A stretch of 6,146 bases of DNA from NCBI GenBank assembly GCA_026785785.1, contig JAJAZI010000322.1, forward strand, positions 1-6,146. Direction: 5' to 3'. The translations under genes were made by a program, and so were the position numbers. The stretch is from Microbacteriaceae bacterium. GTDB taxonomy: Bacteria > Actinomycetota > Actinomycetes > Actinomycetales > Microbacteriaceae. The notes beneath the pieces were generated by a model. The model made no database searches, was not told where the DNA came from, and saw only the letters and a list, made by a program, of their open reading frames with translations. Positions 1 through 5,718 of the stretch are shown here, piece after piece (within the stretch, counting starts at the first letter, position 1; every line of letters begins with the position of its first letter).

Positions 1-296
1 AAAGCCGCCTCAACGAGCCACAACACGACCTATTTGGGCAACTCGCGGAAGAACACACAGCCCGACCGCGCGACTCGCCCACAAAGGCCACCTCAACAAG
101 CCACAACACGACCTATTTGGGCAACTCGCGGAAGAACACACAGCCCGACTGCGCGACTCGCCCACAAAGGCCACCTCAACGAGCCACAACACGACCTATT
201 AGGGCAACTCGCGGAAGAACACACAGCCGGACTGCGCGACTCGCCCACAAAGGCCGCCTCAACGAGCCACAACACGACCTATTTGGGCAACTCGCC
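1..296. repeat. Tandem array of an 83-bp unit (minisatellite), about 3.6 copies
   Basis: Copies start at about 1 (82 bp, one G shorter at its start and possibly continuing left of the window), 83, 166 and 249. The last copy matches only to about 296. Copies 2 and 3 are exactly 83 bp. Differences between copies are scattered single substitutions, for example T to A at 201 and C/T at 67 versus its equivalents. There are no unique spacers, so this is not a CRISPR array. Each full copy contains two arms, GGGCAACTCGCG (36-47 in copy 1) and CGCGACTCGCCC (69-80). They pair at 10 of 12 positions in plus-strand RNA and 11 of 12 in minus-strand RNA, counting a G-U pair, around a 21-nt loop. The period is not a multiple of three and the unit has no start or ribosome-binding context, so I regard it as non-coding. 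Its function is unknown; it resembles VNTR/MIRU-like loci in general form only. Confidence 0.92.
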
Positions 297-405
297 AGAG
301 AAAACACTCATCCCAACTTCGCGCGCACCTGCATGGGGCGTCTCGGCAGACTGCGACACACCACCTCCGCAACTCGCCGCCCAACACTCCCCCTGCCACT
401 CCACA
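297..405. other. Intergenic stretch with no convincing gene
   Basis: This stretch lies between the tandem array and the inferred old 3' end of the monooxygenase gene. The first bases (about 297-315) still resemble the 83-bp unit weakly, suggesting a decayed edge of the array. A plus-strand frame is open from the window start through this stretch to a stop inside the insertion sequence. Its translation is Pro/Ser/Arg/His-rich, without a recognisable domain, and it changes repeat register with every copy, so I do not call it a gene. I see no terminator, promoter or RNA gene. Confidence 0.5.
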
Positions 406-455
406 TCAGCCGCTCAGCCGCGGTCCCGGCATCCTCGCTCTGCGGGGCGCCCGCT
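406..455 (-). pseudogene. Displaced 3' tail of the flavin monooxygenase gene (inferred)
   Basis: Removing the insertion sequence and one copy of the candidate 5-bp duplication (456-460) joins this stretch in frame to the monooxygenase reading frame at its residue P465. The rejoined frame continues for 16 residues (QRAPRRARMPGPRLSG) and stops at a TGA on the minus strand (406-408). The original protein would then have been about 481 residues rather than 468. The tail is Arg/Pro-rich and I recognise no motif in it, so the claim rests only on frame continuity and the short duplication. An alternative is that the flanks come from a deletion or from recombination between two IS copies. Confidence 0.45.
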
Positions 456-460
456 GGGGC
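456..460. repeat. Candidate target-site duplication, left copy (GGGGC)
   Basis: GGGGC directly abuts the left inverted repeat, and the same five bases follow the right inverted repeat at 1453-1457. In GC-rich DNA a 5-bp match can arise by chance. CTAG also occurs at both junctions (460-463 and 1450-1453), so the exact boundary is ambiguous by a few bases. Confidence 0.55.
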
Positions 461-484
461 TAGATGAGTGAGTCCTATTGGGCG
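461..484 (+). repeat. Left terminal inverted repeat of the IS
   Basis: The outer 17 bases are TAGATGAGTGAGTCCTA, identical to the reverse complement of the right end. The next seven bases match at five positions. Read inward, the first 11 bases contain a stop codon in each of the three frames: TAG at base 1, TGA at base 5 and TGA at base 9. Confidence 0.92.
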
Positions 485-535
485 GATGCCGCGTGGGTGC
501 TGTTAATCAGAGGCGGAGGGTGTTAAACCCGGCGT

Positions 536-1438
536 GTGAAGACAGATTTGAACACCCTCCTGACCACACTTTACGTGCATCTAGACGATCGCATCCTGCC
601 CGGACTCGGCTTTTCGCGAGACCGTCACCCTGGACGAAAACCGGCGTTAAGCGACGCGGAGTTACTGTGCTTGGTCGTTGCCCAGCAGATGCTCGGGATC
701 GCGTCTGACCGAAAATGGATCCGCTATGCCCATGCGCACCTGAAAGGCATGTTCCCGAACCTGCCGCAACAATCCGGGTGGGGCAAGAGAGTGCGCCAAG
801 CCACGGGACTGCTATCCGCGGTGATCACGGAGCTGGCCCGCGATACCCCGTCCTGGGGCGAGATCACCAGGCTGATCGACTCCACCCCGATACCCTGCGG
901 CAAGTCGAGGGAGACTGTGAAACGCTCAGACCTGGCTGGCCATGCCGGCTACGGATACTGCGCCTCACACTCCCGGTTCTTCTGGGGATTCCGCCTCTAC
1001 CTGATCTGCGCCCCCGACGGGATGCCCATCGTCTGGGGACTAGCTAACCCGAAGATCGGGGAACGCGAAGCCGCCGAAGCGATGCTCCGCCACGACAAAC
1101 ATCTCATCCGCCCAGGGCAAGTCATCATCGGCGACAAAGGATTCGCCGGGCGCAGATTCGAGGAGTTCATCACCGATGAACTAGACGCCCACCTGATCCG
1201 CCCGGACCGCAAGGACGAGAAGAAACGCTTCGGCAAACTCGGCGGCATCCGCCAATGGGTCGAGTCCGTCTTCGACACCCTGAAAGGCCAACTCACCCTC
1301 GAAGACCACGGCGGACGCACCATCCCCGGCGTCTACTCCCGAATCGCAGCCCGACTACTCGCCCTCGCCGCAGGAATCTGGCACAACTGGCTCATCGGAG
1401 CATCACGCAAACGATCCCTCATCGCTTACGACCATTAG
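536..1438 (+). CDS. DDE transposase, IS982-like
   Basis: This 300-residue protein catalyses excision and insertion of the surrounding IS. Features that place it with IS982-type transposases are a D115-S-T-P segment, the GYCASHSRFFWGFRLY block (about 140-155), I-I-G-D200-K-G-F, and the C-terminal R-Q-W-V-E243-S-V-F-D-T-L-K-G-Q block followed by an Arg/Ile/Ala-rich helix. D115, D200 and E243 are the likely catalytic triad. The start is GTG at 536, because an in-frame TAA at 524-526 rules out anything further upstream. A purine-rich AGGCGGAGGG (511-520) lies 15 nt before it, a rather long spacing. The TAG stop lies inside the right inverted repeat. The frame is uninterrupted, with no sign of decay or programmed frameshift. 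The general class is certain; the family assignment is made from memory of motifs and could be refined. Confidence 0.92.
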   Translation: MKTDLNTLLTTLYVHLDDRILPGLGFSRDRHPGRKPALSDAELLCLVVAQQMLGIASDRKWIRYAHAHLKGMFPNLPQQSGWGKRVRQATGLLSAVITELARDTPSWGEITRLIDSTPIPCGKSRETVKRSDLAGHAGYGYCASHSRFFWGFRLYLICAPDGMPIVWGLANPKIGEREAAEAMLRHDKHLIRPGQVIIGDKGFAGRRFEEFITDELDAHLIRPDRKDEKKRFGKLGGIRQWVESVFDTLKGQLTLEDHGGRTIPGVYSRIAARLLALAAGIWHNWLIGASRKRSLIAYDH

Positions 1439-1452
1439 GACTCACTCATCTA
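1429..1452 (-). repeat. Right terminal inverted repeat of the IS
   Basis: This is the reverse complement of the left end with two mismatches in 24 positions. It contains the transposase stop (TAG, 1436-1438) on the plus strand and the monooxygenase stop (TGA, 1442-1444) on the minus strand, so two convergent genes end within one 24-bp repeat. Confidence 0.92.
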
Positions 1453-2848
1453 GGGGCGCGACCTCCCGCAGGTTGTGCCCGCCGCGGTACCTGGCCCCGT
1501 GGTGCCCGTCGAAGAGGCGCGCGTTGCCGGCTCCAAAAAGGCGCTCACGGAAGGTCGACTCCTCGTACGCGGTGCGGTACAGGCCGCGGCGCTGTAGTTC
1601 GGGCACCACGAACTCGATGAAGTCCTCCGCGGTGCCCGGGGTGAGGAACTGGCGCAGGTTGAACCCGTCGAGGCCGGTGTCGCGTACCCAGCCCTCGATC
1701 GCATCCGCCACCTCGACCGGCGACCCGGCCACGTAGAAGGGCCCGCGATCGAACCGGGTGACCTCCTCGAGCGCCTGCCCCACGGTCGTGGTGTCGGTGT
1801 ACTGCCGACGACCAGATTGGGCGTTGTCACGGCCGGCCTTCGCCTCGGCGCGCAGGATCTCGGAGATCACCGCGTCCTTCGGGTAGGCGGCGAGGTCGAT
1901 CCCCGCGCCGCCGGCATGCGCGAGGTAGCCCTCGGCGCTGGAGAGTTCGCGGAAGCTCGCGGCCTTGCGCTCGGCGTCGTCGCTGTCCCGGCCGACGATG
2001 ATCACCGCGGAGGCGTACGTCTTGATCTGGCCAGGGCCTCGGCCGAGCAGCTCTGCTTGGCGGCGGATGTCGGCGACGTTCTCGCGGTAGACGTCCAGGT
2101 CGCGGCCGCCGACGAACACGCCCTCGGCATGCTTGGCGGCGAACGCCCGCCCGCGGTCGGAGCTGCCGGCCTGGAAGATCACCGGGGTGCGCTGCGGCGA
2201 CGGCTGGGACAGGTGCGGCCCGGCAACGGAGAAGTGGCGGCCAACGTGGTCGATCGCGCGCACCTTGGCCGGGTCGGTGTAGACGCGCCGCTCCCGGTCG
2301 ATGACGACCGCGTCGTCATCCCATGAGCCCTCCCACAGCTTGTAGAGCACGTCGAGGTATTCGTCGGCGAGCTCGTACCGGTCGTCGTGGCCGACCTCGT
2401 CGGCGAGGCCGAAGTTGCGGGCGGCGTTCGGCAGGTACGAGGTGACCACGTTCCAGCCGAAGCGCCCCTTGGTGAGATGGTCGAGGGTGCTCGCGCGGCG
2501 GGCGAATGCGAACGGCGGCTCGTAGGTGGTCGAGAAGGTCGCGGCGAAGGCGAGGTGCTTCGTGACCGCAGCCATCGCCGGAATCACGAGCAGCGGGTCG
2601 TTGCTCGGGATCTGAACGGCCTCGCGCAGGGCCGTCTGCGGGCCGTCGCGGTAGCCGTCGTACGCGCCGATCACGTCGGCGAGAAACACCGAGTCGAACA
2701 GCCCCTCTTCGAGCAGCTTCGCCTGCTCGATCCAGAAGTCGAGGTCGTTGAAGCGATGACGGCTGTTCGCGGGATGCACCCAGAGCCCGTGGGAAATGTG
2801 CCCGACCGTGTTCATCTCGAACAGGTTGAAGCTGATCTGGTTGCTCAT
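1442..2848 (-). CDS. FMNH2-dependent class C flavin monooxygenase, NtaA/SnaA/DszA group
   Basis: The 468-residue protein belongs to the bacterial luciferase-like superfamily, two-component flavin monooxygenases that use FMNH2 from a separate reductase to oxidise and cleave C-N or C-S bonds in the cytoplasm. Diagnostic blocks are the N-terminal FNLFEMNTVGHISHGLW (7-23), TLDHLTKGRFGWNVVTSY (121-138), FQAGSSDRGRAFAAKHAEGV (225-244), FNLRQFLTPG (396-405) and VVPELQRRGLYRTAYE (414-429) near the C-terminus. Length is usual to slightly long for the group. The ATG is preceded by AAGAGAGG on the minus strand, 14 nt away, a long spacing. No flavin reductase lies in the window. The gene is divergent from the metQ-like operon 158 bp away, suggesting co-regulation. 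Its substrate cannot be read from sequence; an organosulfur or amino-acid-like compound is inferred from the neighbours. The last three residues (LDE) and the stop are supplied by the inserted IS. Confidence 0.9.
   Translation of the reverse strand: MSNQISFNLFEMNTVGHISHGLWVHPANSRHRFNDLDFWIEQAKLLEEGLFDSVFLADVIGAYDGYRDGPQTALREAVQIPSNDPLLVIPAMAAVTKHLAFAATFSTTYEPPFAFARRASTLDHLTKGRFGWNVVTSYLPNAARNFGLADEVGHDDRYELADEYLDVLYKLWEGSWDDDAVVIDRERRVYTDPAKVRAIDHVGRHFSVAGPHLSQPSPQRTPVIFQAGSSDRGRAFAAKHAEGVFVGGRDLDVYRENVADIRRQAELLGRGPGQIKTYASAVIIVGRDSDDAERKAASFRELSSAEGYLAHAGGAGIDLAAYPKDAVISEILRAEAKAGRDNAQSGRRQYTDTTTVGQALEEVTRFDRGPFYVAGSPVEVADAIEGWVRDTGLDGFNLRQFLTPGTAEDFIEFVVPELQRRGLYRTAYEESTFRERLFGAGNARLFDGHHGARYRGGHNLREVAPLDE
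1453..1457. repeat. Candidate target-site duplication, right copy (GGGGC)
   Basis: It is identical to 456-460 and directly abuts the right inverted repeat. It overlaps the 3' coding end of the monooxygenase gene. Confidence 0.55.
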
Positions 2849-2891
2849 GGTTAGTGAGGGTGCCTCTCTTAGGCTGCGATTTCAACTGTTA

Positions 2892-2907
2892 CGTCACCCA
2901 GCGTCAC
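2892..2907. promoter_or_regulatory. CGTCAC direct repeat with 10-bp period
   Basis: CGTCAC occurs at 2892-2897 and 2902-2907, one helical turn apart, in the divergent intergenic region. This is a plausible site for a dimeric regulator binding one DNA face. It is short and could be chance. Confidence 0.3.
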
Positions 2908-2940
2908 ACGCCGACGCACGAATACCCCGCAACGCGGATA

Positions 2941-2961
2941 GCTGGCAGGTTCAGTGCCAGC
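2941..2961. promoter_or_regulatory. Candidate operator palindrome GCTGGCA-N7-TGCCAGC
   Basis: These are perfect 7-bp inverted arms (2941-2947 and 2955-2961) around a 7-bp centre, 46 bp before the metQ-like start. Size and symmetry fit a dimeric repressor or activator site. As RNA it would make a small hairpin in the importer leader. No regulator gene is present in the window to pair it with. Confidence 0.45.
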
Positions 2962-2992
2962 CCAGCACCGGCATCCGCTTATCGATTTCACA

Positions 2993-2999
2993 AAAGGAG
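2993..2999 (+). promoter_or_regulatory. Ribosome-binding site AAAGGAG fixing the metQ-like start
   Basis: A strong Shine-Dalgarno sequence lies 7 nt before the ATG at 3007. The frame is open 51 codons further upstream to a GTG at 2854, but that extension has no ribosome-binding site and would put the hydrophobic segment about 74 residues in. The downstream ATG is therefore preferred. Confidence 0.88.
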
Positions 3000-3006
3000 C
3001 CCGCTC

Positions 3007-3972
3007 ATGACAAAGGACACCCCGCCCCAGAACGCACCGGTCCTCCCTCCGCGCAGGAAGCACAGGTCCCGGCTCATCGTCGGACTCTCGGCCACCGCCG
3101 TCGCGGTCATCGCCGCGGCCGCCGCGATACTCCCGAACCTGCCCTCGAACTCCGAGGCTGCGGCCGTCGAGGGCGCAGGCACGCCCGTCACGGTCTCGAT
3201 CGGCGCGACGGATGCGAGCCAGCCGCACTGGAAGGTCCTCGGCGAGTTGCTCGCCGAGGAGAACATCACCCTCGAGGTCGTCAACTTCACCGACTACCCG
3301 CTGCCCAACCCGGCGTTGGCAGGCGGCGAGACCGACCTCAACGGCTTCCAGCACCTCGACTACCTGTCGAACCACAACATCGCGACGGGCGACGACCTGC
3401 AGCCGATCGGCTCCACCATGATCGTGCCACTGCCGCTGTACTCGGACAAGTGGGCCTCGGTCGAGGAGATCCCGGAGGGCGCGCAGATCGCGATCCCGGA
3501 CGACCCCAGCAACCAGGCCCGCGCCCTGTTCGTGCTCGAGGCCGCGGGCCTTCTCGCGCTGACCGGCGACGAGACCGTTCCGACGCCGGACAACATCGAC
3601 GCCGACAACTCCACGGTCACCGTGATCACCGTCGAGGCGTCGCAGACACCCGCCGCCCTGCAGGCCGCGGACGGCGCGATCATCAACAACAACTTCTCTC
3701 GCGACGCGGGCCTCGACCCGTCGAGCGCACTGTTCTCCGTCGACCCCGACGATGCGCGCAGCTGGCCATACCTCAACGTGATCGTGGCGCGGGCCGACGA
3801 GATCGACAACCCCGCCTACCTGAGGGTCGCCGAGCTCTACCACTCGGCGGCCGTCACCGACCTGGTCGAGGAGGCCTCGGGCAACACCGCGGTCGTCATC
3901 GACCTCGACGCCGAGGAGCTGCGCGCCCGCCTGGCCAGCATCGAGGCCACCAAGAAGGCCGCGGGGCAGTAG
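3007..3972 (+). CDS. metQ: MetQ/NlpA-family substrate-binding protein of an ABC importer, without lipobox cysteine
   Basis: This 321-residue protein is the extracytoplasmic binding component that captures the substrate and delivers it to the MetNI-type transporter. A basic N-terminus (R16, R17, K18, R20, R22) precedes a hydrophobic stretch (about 23-42), then an Ala/Ser linker and the NlpA-type binding domain (about 60-315). Family blocks are ETDLNGFQHLDYL (about 111-123), VPLPLYSDKW, IAIPDDPSNQARAL and the C-terminal GNTAVVIDL. The whole protein contains no cysteine, so it cannot be a lipoprotein. It is probably held by an uncleaved N-terminal membrane helix, or released by signal peptidase I. 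It is the first gene of the operon and the next gene starts 4 nt after its stop. Methionine binding is known for the family, but the family also includes carriers of related compounds. The symbol denotes family membership, not proven substrate. Confidence 0.88.
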   Translation: MTKDTPPQNAPVLPPRRKHRSRLIVGLSATAVAVIAAAAAILPNLPSNSEAAAVEGAGTPVTVSIGATDASQPHWKVLGELLAEENITLEVVNFTDYPLPNPALAGGETDLNGFQHLDYLSNHNIATGDDLQPIGSTMIVPLPLYSDKWASVEEIPEGAQIAIPDDPSNQARALFVLEAAGLLALTGDETVPTPDNIDADNSTVTVITVEASQTPAALQAADGAIINNNFSRDAGLDPSSALFSVDPDDARSWPYLNVIVARADEIDNPAYLRVAELYHSAAVTDLVEEASGNTAVVIDLDAEELRARLASIEATKKAAGQ

Positions 3973-3976
3973 GCCC

Positions 3977-5053
3977 ATGACCGCGATCACCGAGACATCC
4001 GACGCCACCACCGGCATCCGACCGGCGCGCCCCACCGCGATCATCGAGTTTCACGACGTCTCCAAGACGTTCCCGACCCCGAACGGGCTCGTCACGGCGG
4101 TCGACCGCCTCGACTTGAGAATCGAACAGGGGGAGATCTTCGGCATCATCGGCTACTCCGGCGCCGGCAAGAGCACCCTCGTGCGCCTCATCAACGGTCT
4201 GGAACGCATCACCAGCGGTCGGGCGATCGTCGACGGCGTTGACATCAGCACCATTCCCGAGGCGAAGCTACGCCCCGTGCGCGCCCGAATCGGCATGATC
4301 TTCCAGCAGTTCAACCTCTTCGGCTCACGCACCGTGGCTGGCAACGTCGCTTACCCGCTCAAGGTCGCGGGCTGGCCGCGCGAGAGGCGGGATGCCCGGG
4401 TCGCCGAGCTGTTGAGCTTTGTCGGGCTGCTCGAACGCGCGCATTCCTACCCCGACCAGCTCTCCGGCGGGCAGAAGCAGCGCGTGGGCATCGCCAGGGC
4501 GCTGGCGAACTCGCCCAGCATCCTGCTCGCCGACGAATCGACCAGCTCCCTCGACCCCGAGACCACCCAGGACGTGCTGGCGCTGCTGCGCCAGGTCAAT
4601 CGCGAGCTCGGGGTCACCATCGTCGTCATTACCCATGAGATGGATGTCGTGCGCCAGATCGCCGACCGGGTCGCCGTTCTCGACAGTGGGCGTGTGGTCG
4701 AGCAGGGCACCGTCTTCGAGGTGTTCTCCGCGCCGAAGACCACGACGGCGCACAACTTTGTCTCGACCGTGCTGCACGATGTGCCGGGCGCGGGCGACCT
4801 CGTCCGGCTGCGCGGCGAGCACACCGGGCGCATCGTCACCGCGGCGGTCGCCGACGGCAACAGGGTCGGCTCGGTGCTGTCCGACGCGGGCACCCACGGC
4901 GTGCGGTTCGAGATCATCTTCGGCGGGATCAGCTCGCTTCAGGGCCGCTCGTTCGGGTCGCTGACCATCGAGCTCACGGGGCCGGATGCCGGCGTCGACA
5001 CGGTCATCGCCGCACTCAGGGCGCACACGGCGATCGAGGAGGTCGTCGCATGA
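3977..5053 (+). CDS. metN: MetN-type ABC importer ATPase with C-terminal NIL domain
   Basis: The 358-residue ATPase powers the importer from the cytoplasmic side. Seen in order: Walker A GYSGAGKST (59-67), Q-loop FQQFNLF (109-115), signature LSGGQKQR (162-169), Walker B ILLADE (182-187) with catalytic E187, D-loop SSLD, and switch H220. Residues from about 275 to the end form the extra C-terminal domain typical of MetN (NIL/ACT-like), which in characterised homologues binds methionine and shuts the transporter down when the internal level is high. Its presence supports a methionine-like feedback ligand. The Walker B/D-loop reads ADESTSSLDP, where MetN proteins more often have CDEATSALDP, a mild variation. 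The ATG lies 4 nt after the metQ stop with only weak Shine-Dalgarno sequence, suggesting translational coupling. An N-terminal tail of about 20 residues precedes the domain. Confidence 0.93.
   Translation: MTAITETSDATTGIRPARPTAIIEFHDVSKTFPTPNGLVTAVDRLDLRIEQGEIFGIIGYSGAGKSTLVRLINGLERITSGRAIVDGVDISTIPEAKLRPVRARIGMIFQQFNLFGSRTVAGNVAYPLKVAGWPRERRDARVAELLSFVGLLERAHSYPDQLSGGQKQRVGIARALANSPSILLADESTSSLDPETTQDVLALLRQVNRELGVTIVVITHEMDVVRQIADRVAVLDSGRVVEQGTVFEVFSAPKTTTAHNFVSTVLHDVPGAGDLVRLRGEHTGRIVTAAVADGNRVGSVLSDAGTHGVRFEIIFGGISSLQGRSFGSLTIELTGPDAGVDTVIAALRAHTAIEEVVA
5036..5042 (+). promoter_or_regulatory. Ribosome-binding site GAGGAGG for metI
   Basis: This strong Shine-Dalgarno sequence lies inside the last codons of metN, 7 nt before the metI ATG. 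It fixes the start that overlaps the metN stop. Confidence 0.85.
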
Positions 5054-5718
5054 ACGAGGGCTGGGAGTGGGACCTGCACACGCCGCTGGCGGTGACCGCG
5101 GTCACCGAGACGCTCTACATGGTGAGCCTGACGCTGCTCGCCGGCGGGGGGCTCGGGCTCGGGCTCGGCATCGCGCTGTACACGACGCGGGCCGGAGCGA
5201 TCCTGGCGAACCGCCCCGTGTTCGCGGTGCTCAACTTCGCGGTCAACATCGTGCGGCCGATCCCGTTCATCATCCTGTTGGTGGCGGCGGCACCGCTGAC
5301 GAAGCTCATCGTCGGCACCTGGCTGGGTACCTCCGCCGCCGTCGTGCCGCTCGCGATCGCGACAGCGTTCGGGTTCTCGCGCATCGTCGAGCAGAACCTC
5401 GTCACGATCGAGCCGGGCATCATCGAGGCGGCCAGGGCCGTCGGTGCCAGCCCGCTGAGGATCATCTTCACGCTGCTGGTTCCCGAGGCGCTCGGTCCGC
5501 TGATCCTCGGGTTCACCTTCGTCTTCGTGGCGGTGATCGACATGACCGCTGTCGCGGGAATCGTCGGCGGCGGTGGCATCGGCGACTTTGCCCTGAGCTA
5601 TGGGCACCAGCGCTGGAACCAGAGTGTGGTCTGGATCTCCGTCGGCATCATCATCGTGCTTGTGCAGGTCGTCCAGCTGTTCGGGAACCGGCTGGCGCGG
5701 AAGGCGCTGCGGCGCTGA
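5050..5718 (+). CDS. metI: MetI-type ABC importer permease
   Basis: The 222-residue integral membrane protein forms the translocation pore as a dimer and contacts the ATPase. About five membrane segments are visible: roughly 18-44, 57-82, 93-113, 150-175 and 190-213. Between the third and fourth lies the EAA coupling motif (EAARAVGASP, 126-135), which docks into the ATPase. The length and the segment order fit MetI. Its ATG overlaps the metN TGA by four bases (ATGA at 5050-5053), a tight coupling that completes the Q-N-I gene order. A hairpin begins about 20 nt after the stop, suggesting the operon ends here. Nothing looks truncated. Confidence 0.93.
   Translation: MNEGWEWDLHTPLAVTAVTETLYMVSLTLLAGGGLGLGLGIALYTTRAGAILANRPVFAVLNFAVNIVRPIPFIILLVAAAPLTKLIVGTWLGTSAAVVPLAIATAFGFSRIVEQNLVTIEPGIIEAARAVGASPLRIIFTLLVPEALGPLILGFTFVFVAVIDMTAVAGIVGGGGIGDFALSYGHQRWNQSVVWISVGIIIVLVQVVQLFGNRLARKALRR

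Larger units (their letters stand above)
461..1452 (+). mobile_element. Complete insertion sequence, IS982-like, 992 bp
   Basis: The element has 24-bp terminal inverted repeats that match at 22 of 24 positions, the outermost 17 perfectly. It carries one transposase gene filling most of its length and a candidate 5-bp direct repeat (GGGGC) on both sides. A size near 1 kb, a single open frame and the transposase sequence fit the IS982 family. I do not recognise the terminal sequence as an IS982 end, so the family call rests on the protein. The element looks intact and possibly still mobile. It sits at the very 3' end of the minus-strand monooxygenase gene and supplies that gene's stop codon. 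Its transposase gene converges with the monooxygenase gene. Confidence 0.9.
2849..3006. promoter_or_regulatory. Divergent intergenic control region
   Basis: This 158-bp gap separates the monooxygenase gene (leftward) from the importer operon (rightward), so both promoters and any shared operator should lie here. I could not identify a convincing -35/-10 pair on either strand. Two structured sites stand out and are listed separately: a palindrome at 2941-2961 and a CGTCAC direct repeat at 2892-2907. I looked for a SAM-type riboswitch and saw none on either strand. Confidence 0.6.

Noticed and set aside
1..296. CRISPR array
   Set aside because: The whole 83-bp unit is conserved with only point differences. 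There are no unique spacers of constant length between short repeats, and no cas genes nearby.
34..471. Repetitive protein gene on the plus strand over the tandem array
   Set aside because: There is no ribosome-binding site or clear start, the frame reads the repeat in a different register in each copy, and it ends in an IS-derived stop. It is best explained by a stop-free GC-rich repeat.
536..1438. Clearly IS5-family transposase
   Set aside because: CTAG at both junctions would fit an IS5-group target, but the GYCASHSRFFWGF and RQWVESVFDTLKGQ blocks look more like IS982 transposases.
1817..2326. Plus-strand 169-codon open frame inside the monooxygenase gene
   Set aside because: It is an antisense shadow of a well-supported gene in GC-rich DNA, with no recognisable family.
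2869..2919. 16-codon minus-strand reading frame before the monooxygenase (RRRVTLGDVTVEIAA after a GTG), as a sulfur-type leader peptide
   Set aside because: It has no good ribosome-binding site, lacks cysteine, and only loosely resembles the R-R-H-V-D-L pattern I recall from actinobacterial leader peptides.
2854..3006. 51-codon N-terminal extension of the metQ-like gene from a GTG
   Set aside because: The ATG at 3007 has a strong ribosome-binding site 7 nt upstream and puts the hydrophobic segment near the N-terminus. The extension has no such support and covers the control region.
2849..3006. SAM or other methionine-related riboswitch
   Set aside because: No conserved riboswitch core is visible on either strand; only a small palindrome is present.
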